From contig JAJEIO010000056.1 of assembly GCA_022827835.1 (NCBI GenBank), positions 62,001 to 126,000 on the forward strand: 64,000 nucleotides of DNA. Direction: 5' to 3'. Each line of letters starts with the position of its first letter. The stretch's first letter is position 1. Position numbers and translations under genes: made by a program. This document shows, piece after piece, positions 59,982 through 64,000 of this stretch. The notes beneath the pieces were generated by a model. It saw only the letters and a list, made by a program, of their open reading frames with translations, did not search any database and was not told the origin of the DNA. The stretch comes from Candidatus Latescibacterota bacterium. GTDB taxonomy: Bacteria > Latescibacterota > UBA2968 > UBA8231.

Positions 59982-62203
59982 TGAGCAGGGCTGTGGTGGC
60001 CTTGGGCATCCCGCTCGGGTGCCAGAGACACGGCCTTCCGCACTAGTGGAATTAAGGCCGCTTCGCCTTGCCGCACCCGATAAGCCCGGTCCAGCGGAAC
60101 ATCCGCAAAGCGCTGAACCTCGTCCGCGCCCGGCCAGATCACCGCAATTTCCCGGATGGTCATGGCCTGTCCCAGACCGATTTCCTGTTGCAGGCTCGAA
60201 GCTCCGAAGCTGGCACCGCTGCTCACCGTCCGGTGAATTGACCGAGTGCCCTCCGCAGTTTCCACTTGGATCTCGACGCGTGCTCCAATGGCACTGCGGT
60301 TGGCTCGGGTGCCCTCCAGCAGCAAGGTGATCCAGCGGTTCCCGTGACCGGGATTTTCGAAGAGGACATTCTGGAAGGTATCCCCCGTATAGGCCCCGCC
60401 AATGACCGCGTAGATATCTTGGTCGCCATCGTTGTCCAAATCGCCGACAGCTACCCCGTGCCCTTTCTGCAAATGGCCGAAGCCGCCCGAGGCGGTGACG
60501 TCCTGAAAGACATGCCCGCTAGCATTGCGAAACATGCGGTTGGGCATCACCGAGCGCAGGGAAGGCGCGCCTGTACCAGCATAGAAGTCGAGCCAGCCGT
60601 CATTGTCTAGATCGACGTAATTGCACCCCATCGTATAGAGCACTTTGTGGAGGTGGTGGCCTTGGCTGACATCGGCAAAGGTGCCGTTGCCTCGGTTGCG
60701 AAAGAGCCGGGCCCGTTCGGCGTCGGTAGGCAGGCCCAGATAGTCGGCTGCTACATCCCCGGCGTTGATTTCGGGATTGTAGTGATAACCCGAAGCGAAT
60801 AAGTCGAGCCAGCCGTCGTTGTCAAAGTCCCAAAACCAAGTGGGGAAACTGTTGTGCGGCTGCTTGACCCCAGCTTGGCTGGCTACATTGACGAAGCGCG
60901 GCTCTTCGGTCGATTCGGCTCCTTGATTGCGGAAGAGGAAATTGTCGCCCAGCAGACGCGAGACGTATAAATCGACCTGCCCATCGTTGTCAAAGTCTCC
61001 CCAAGTCGAGCCTTTGACAAAGCCCTTGGTGGCCAAACCGAGAGAGGCGGCCTTTTCGGCGAAGGTGCCGTCGCCTTGGTTGTGAAAGAGTTCGCTGGGG
61101 TGGATATCGCCGGCATCGAGAAAGGTCTCGTTGCCGATGAATAGATCGAGCCAACCGTCGTTGTCCATATCGGCCCAAGCTGCGGTCTGGGTGGGATGGA
61201 AACTGAGTAAGCCCGCCGCTTCTGTCACGTCGGCGAAGGTGCCGCCTTGGTTGCGCACCAGCGAATTGGGGTGCTGGCCGTCGATTCCCATCCAAGCCCC
61301 CCGCAGGACCAGAAAGTCGAGATAGCTGTCGTTGTCGAAGTCGGCGTGGACCAGTTGCAGACCACCGGTGAGGCCAGTGAGGCCGACTGCTTGGGTGCGC
61401 TCGCTGAAAGTGCCATCGCCTTGGTTGCGAAAATAGCGGAGTTGGTCGTCTATGGCCCAGGACGAAATCACTAGGTCGAGTAGGCCGTCGTTATCAAAGT
61501 CGTCCATTATGCTGCCGCCGGATAAGGATACCAAGTCGAGCCTCAGAAAAGGAGCGATGTCGGGGAAGCGGCCAATGTCGTGCTCGGAGGCAAAAAGCGA
61601 CGGCGCGAGAAGCCACTGGGACGGGACTTGGTCGGGATACTCCCCTAGGGTCATATAGGCGATATTGAGGAGCCAGCGAGCGGTTAAGTCGTCGGGATTT
61701 TGCTCCAGCACGGCGGTGAAGTGGGACAAGGCCGTCCGCGATCCCTGTGGGTCGGCGTGGACGCCGTCGGGACCGATGGGGAATAGACACGCGGCTGTCG
61801 TATGACCTTCCAGACAATTGACCTGTTCGCCCAAGCGCAGATAGGCGAGACCCAAGAGCGCGTCTAGGCTCGGCTGCGTGCGGATCCGGTGATGTTCGAT
61901 CTCAGGCTGCAATGCGTATAATTCGTCAATGGAAGCCTGAGTCTGGCCGGCCCGCAGATGCTCCCGGGCCAACACAATCCGGGTGCGCAGGCGGGCCAAG
62001 GGAGACAATCGTTCTTGTAGGCGGCTGAAGTGCTCCACCCGCAAGTCGTTCAGATAGATGTTGGAAATCGGGTTGCGGTTGAGGGCGATTTGTCGCAGAC
62101 GCTCGGCCATGCGTTGGGTACCCGCAGAGGACGGCGGCGCTTGTTCGGGAGCTGTGCAGGCGGCTAGGGATGCGACGACTAGGAAGAGGATCGAGTACAG
62201 CAT
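59975..62203 (-). CDS. FG-GAP/VCBS-repeat lipoprotein with ASPIC/UnbV tail
   Basis: A 742-residue lipoprotein (LAAC, Cys16). Residues about 30-210 are helical and partly TPR-like (LREHLRAGQ-type helices, LGLAYLRLGEQ, NPDDLTARWLLNIAYMTLGE). Residues about 235-600 are FG-GAP/VCBS repeats with calcium-binding cores such as DDFDNDGLLDLVI, DMDNDGWLDLFIG, DFDNDGQVDLYVS and DLDNDGDQDIYAV. The end resembles ASPIC/UnbV (SAIGARVEIQVETAEGTRSI, then EIAVIWPGADEVQRF). Compared with the protein at 22848-25808 the helical part is N-terminal, not C-terminal. Probable periplasmic or surface scaffold; ligand unknown. Confidence 0.85.
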   Translation of the reverse strand: MLYSILFLVVASLAACTAPEQAPPSSAGTQRMAERLRQIALNRNPISNIYLNDLRVEHFSRLQERLSPLARLRTRIVLAREHLRAGQTQASIDELYALQPEIEHHRIRTQPSLDALLGLAYLRLGEQVNCLEGHTTAACLFPIGPDGVHADPQGSRTALSHFTAVLEQNPDDLTARWLLNIAYMTLGEYPDQVPSQWLLAPSLFASEHDIGRFPDIAPFLRLDLVSLSGGSIMDDFDNDGLLDLVISSWAIDDQLRYFRNQGDGTFSERTQAVGLTGLTGGLQLVHADFDNDSYLDFLVLRGAWMGIDGQHPNSLVRNQGGTFADVTEAAGLLSFHPTQTAAWADMDNDGWLDLFIGNETFLDAGDIHPSELFHNQGDGTFAEKAASLGLATKGFVKGSTWGDFDNDGQVDLYVSRLLGDNFLFRNQGAESTEEPRFVNVASQAGVKQPHNSFPTWFWDFDNDGWLDLFASGYHYNPEINAGDVAADYLGLPTDAERARLFRNRGNGTFADVSQGHHLHKVLYTMGCNYVDLDNDGWLDFYAGTGAPSLRSVMPNRMFRNASGHVFQDVTASGGFGHLQKGHGVAVGDLDNDGDQDIYAVIGGAYTGDTFQNVLFENPGHGNRWITLLLEGTRANRSAIGARVEIQVETAEGTRSIHRTVSSGASFGASSLQQEIGLGQAMTIREIAVIWPGADEVQRFADVPLDRAYRVRQGEAALIPLVRKAVSLAPERDAQGHHSPAHN

Positions 62204-62233
62204 GATAGCATTCCTATGAGCATTGTTTGGGTG

Positions 62234-64000
62234 CTAGGCTTTAGCTGCAATAAGCTGGACGACGAGGTCGTCGAGGCGGTTGCGGACTGCCGCTAGATCG
62301 GCAGGTGTGAAACGCACAAGACGCTCTTCGTCTAAGTCGGTAAAATACAGCGTAGCACGGTATTCGTCTTGGCCCGGATGGAGGGCCTGTAAGCAAAGGG
62401 TGTAGATTTCCAACTGCAGTCGGTAGTATTGTACAGCTTCTTCTGTGTTCGCGCGGTGGCCGGTTTTGTAATCGACTAATTCCCACAGTCCGTCGGCCCC
62501 ACGTCCTATGTAATCGACTACTCCGTGTACTAAACCGAGATCCAGCGAGAGGGTAAAGCGCACTTCAGTGCGGGCCTCCGCATTGGTGAGCCAGCGCGCG
62601 GCTAGGGATGATTGGCGACAGCGGCGCAACAGGGCGGCCAAATCGCGCTCGAACGGGTCGCGATGGGATGCTATGGGTAGGGTAGTGGCGGCTACGAGGT
62701 CGGCGGCGAGGGCGACGGGATCGGCGTCTGGATTGTTGCTCAGGGCTTCTATACCGGCGTGGGCGAGTTGGCCAAAGAGCATGCCGCGGCGGCGGGGCGC
62801 ATCTACTTGGCCGAGGGGCCACGGCGGCAGGCCCAGCGCGTACTGGCGATGGTGCGCGGCTGGATCTGCGGCAAAGAGGACCAACTCGCTGGCTGCAAAT
62901 TCGGGCCGATCTTGGAGGTCGTCGAATGGTGACAGCAGATCCAATATCGGTTCTGCTGGTTGTGCGGGTGCGGCGTCGAGGGAGCGAAAGGCTGGCTCGG
63001 CCCGATGGTCAGTAGTTGCAGGAACCGGGAACGCACTGGGATCGGTGTGGATGGGCAGGGGGGACGGCACGCCTGCAATCGCTTTGCTGCCTCGGGCGAG
63101 GTCGTCCTCTGTCAGGGTTAGGCTCCCACAAATCCAACCGAGACAGTCCGCAGCCGCGTCGAGGTTGGCGGCAAAGTGTTTGTCGGTCAGCGCGCCGCCG
63201 AGCAGCAAGTGGTCGCGGGCGCGGGTGCAAGCCACGTACAGCAGGCGCTTTTCTTCGGCGCGCTGTCGGCGGCTTGCGTTGCGATTGATGAGGGTGCGGA
63301 CAAAGGAGGAGGTCCTTTTATAATCCTGCTCGGGGTCGAGGACGCGCAAGCCGAGGCCCTTTTCCGCGTCGATGAGCGCAGGGGCGCTGTTTTGAAAATT
63401 GAATCGAGCGGCCAAGTCGGGCACGACCACGATGGGAAACTCCAAGCCCTTGGCCGCATGTACGGTCAGGATGTGTAGGGCGTCTGCGTCGAGGACGGCT
63501 TCGCCTTCTTGTTCTTCTTCATTGGTCAACAAGTCGAGTCGCACCACGAAATCGGCGAGGGGGCCGCGGAATTCGCGGGCGAGGTCGAGGAGCTTGTACA
63601 CGTTGGCCACGGCCTGCTCTCCGCGCTCGCCATAGCAGAGAAAGCCCCAAGCCCCGGTGTCTTCGAGGATGATGTGGAGGAGCTCGACGAGGGGGACGCG
63701 GTCGCGCAATTCTCCCCAATGCTGGAGCCGGGCGACGGCATCCTCGGCGGCTTCTCGATCCGCAGCGGCGAGTTGCTGCCGCTGACTAGCGTCGCCGAGG
63801 TGCTTCGCGAGCCATCCGCCGTCGGGTGCGGTCAGTTCATACAGGGCGTTGTCCGAAAGGCCGAAGTACGGCGAGCGCAACGCGCCCATCAGGGCGATGC
63901 CGTCGCCGGAGTTGCACAGGACGCGGAGGATATTGGCTAAGTCGTAGATTTCTTGGCGCTGGTAAAAGCCTCGGCCGCCGGCCACTTGGAAGGGGATGCC
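62234..64000 (-). CDS. addA: AddA-type UvrD helicase-nuclease, C-terminal part
   Basis: The last 588 codons of a gene that enters from beyond base 64000. The frame is open across the edge (IPFQVAGGRGFYQRQEIYDL is the UvrD motif before helicase motif V). ILTVHAAKGLEFPIVVVPDL is motif V, EEKRLLYVACTRARDHLLL is motif VI. The C-terminal PD-(D/E)XK nuclease is shown by GLVHGVVDYIG and LWELVDYKTGHRAN, with Asp, Asp and Lys in place. This is the AddA/RecB layout used in double-strand break processing. A GTG at 63985 is internal, not a start. addB is not seen. Confidence 0.88.
   Translation of the reverse strand, partial: GIPFQVAGGRGFYQRQEIYDLANILRVLCNSGDGIALMGALRSPYFGLSDNALYELTAPDGGWLAKHLGDASQRQQLAAADREAAEDAVARLQHWGELRDRVPLVELLHIILEDTGAWGFLCYGERGEQAVANVYKLLDLAREFRGPLADFVVRLDLLTNEEEQEGEAVLDADALHILTVHAAKGLEFPIVVVPDLAARFNFQNSAPALIDAEKGLGLRVLDPEQDYKRTSSFVRTLINRNASRRQRAEEKRLLYVACTRARDHLLLGGALTDKHFAANLDAAADCLGWICGSLTLTEDDLARGSKAIAGVPSPLPIHTDPSAFPVPATTDHRAEPAFRSLDAAPAQPAEPILDLLSPFDDLQDRPEFAASELVLFAADPAAHHRQYALGLPPWPLGQVDAPRRRGMLFGQLAHAGIEALSNNPDADPVALAADLVAATTLPIASHRDPFERDLAALLRRCRQSSLAARWLTNAEARTEVRFTLSLDLGLVHGVVDYIGRGADGLWELVDYKTGHRANTEEAVQYYRLQLEIYTLCLQALHPGQDEYRATLYFTDLDEERLVRFTPADLAAVRNRLDDLVVQLIAAKA

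Noticed and set aside
1-64000. CRISPR arrays, tRNA or rRNA genes, insertion sequences, prophage genes
   Set aside because: No spaced direct repeats, cloverleaf-like sequences, rRNA stretches, transposases, integrases or phage structural genes were recognised on either strand.

Overview
The window reads as a chromosomal piece of a diderm (Gram-negative type) bacterium with high G+C. The outer envelope is implied by a TonB-dependent receptor, an LptE-like lipoprotein, Lnt, TatC, a DsbD-type reductase and many lipobox proteins. A secreted protein with a Por-type C-terminal sorting domain (NYPNPFNPST motif), two FG-GAP/VCBS-repeat lipoproteins, a PhyH dioxygenase and corrinoid methyl-transfer genes point to the FCB side of the tree. 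Candidate phyla such as Latescibacterota or Poribacteria are my best guess; this is inference, not something the sequence proves. No rRNA, tRNA, CRISPR array, phage or insertion sequence was seen.

Layout. 0-5.3 kb: the 5' end of ispH leaving the window, manC, and a leftward cluster of an MDR dehydrogenase, an aspartate-dehydrogenase-like protein, an aminotransferase and a PhyH dioxygenase. 5.4-9.6 kb: a single ORF joining Lnt to TatC, then radC and a bifunctional-nuclease-family gene. 9.6-14.8 kb (leftward): pterin-binding methyltransferase, esterase lipoprotein, homocysteine methyltransferase, a PF13769 protein and mnmG, the last three overlapping by 4 bases. 15.1-20.0 kb: an A+T-richer patch encoding a secreted beta-helix protein and a TonB receptor. 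20-27.6 kb: sialate O-acetylesterase-like protein, VOC protein, a large FG-GAP/UnbV/TPR lipoprotein and a PpiC-type foldase.

27.7-34.5 kb is the most distinctive block. It is a five-gene leftward operon: an unrecognised protein with two CGHxH motifs, an MtaA-like zinc methyltransferase, a corrinoid protein, a RACo-like corrinoid reactivator and a MetF fused to a Cys-rich MetV-like tail. A divergent FadR-type regulator faces it, and a perfect palindrome lies between the -35 and -10 of the operon promoter. Together with the pterin-binding and homocysteine methyltransferases at 11.8-14.8 kb, this gives the parts to move methyl groups from an unknown substrate to tetrahydrofolate or homocysteine: in effect a corrinoid methyl-transfer system (or split MetH) spread over two loci.

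34.5-48.4 kb: phosphotransferase, lipA, GT87-like membrane glycosyltransferase, S41 protease, coaX, M23 peptidase, an acidic-tailed protein, lptE-like, NhaC-type antiporter, SSS symporter, an NTF2-like secreted protein and a HEAT-repeat lipoprotein. 48.4-64 kb: rarA fused to a methyltransferase-like domain, an enolase-superfamily dehydratase, ribB, dsbD-like, a GT2, an XRE regulator, gnd-pgi, a small unknown protein, a second FG-GAP lipoprotein and the 3' part of an AddA-type helicase-nuclease leaving the window.
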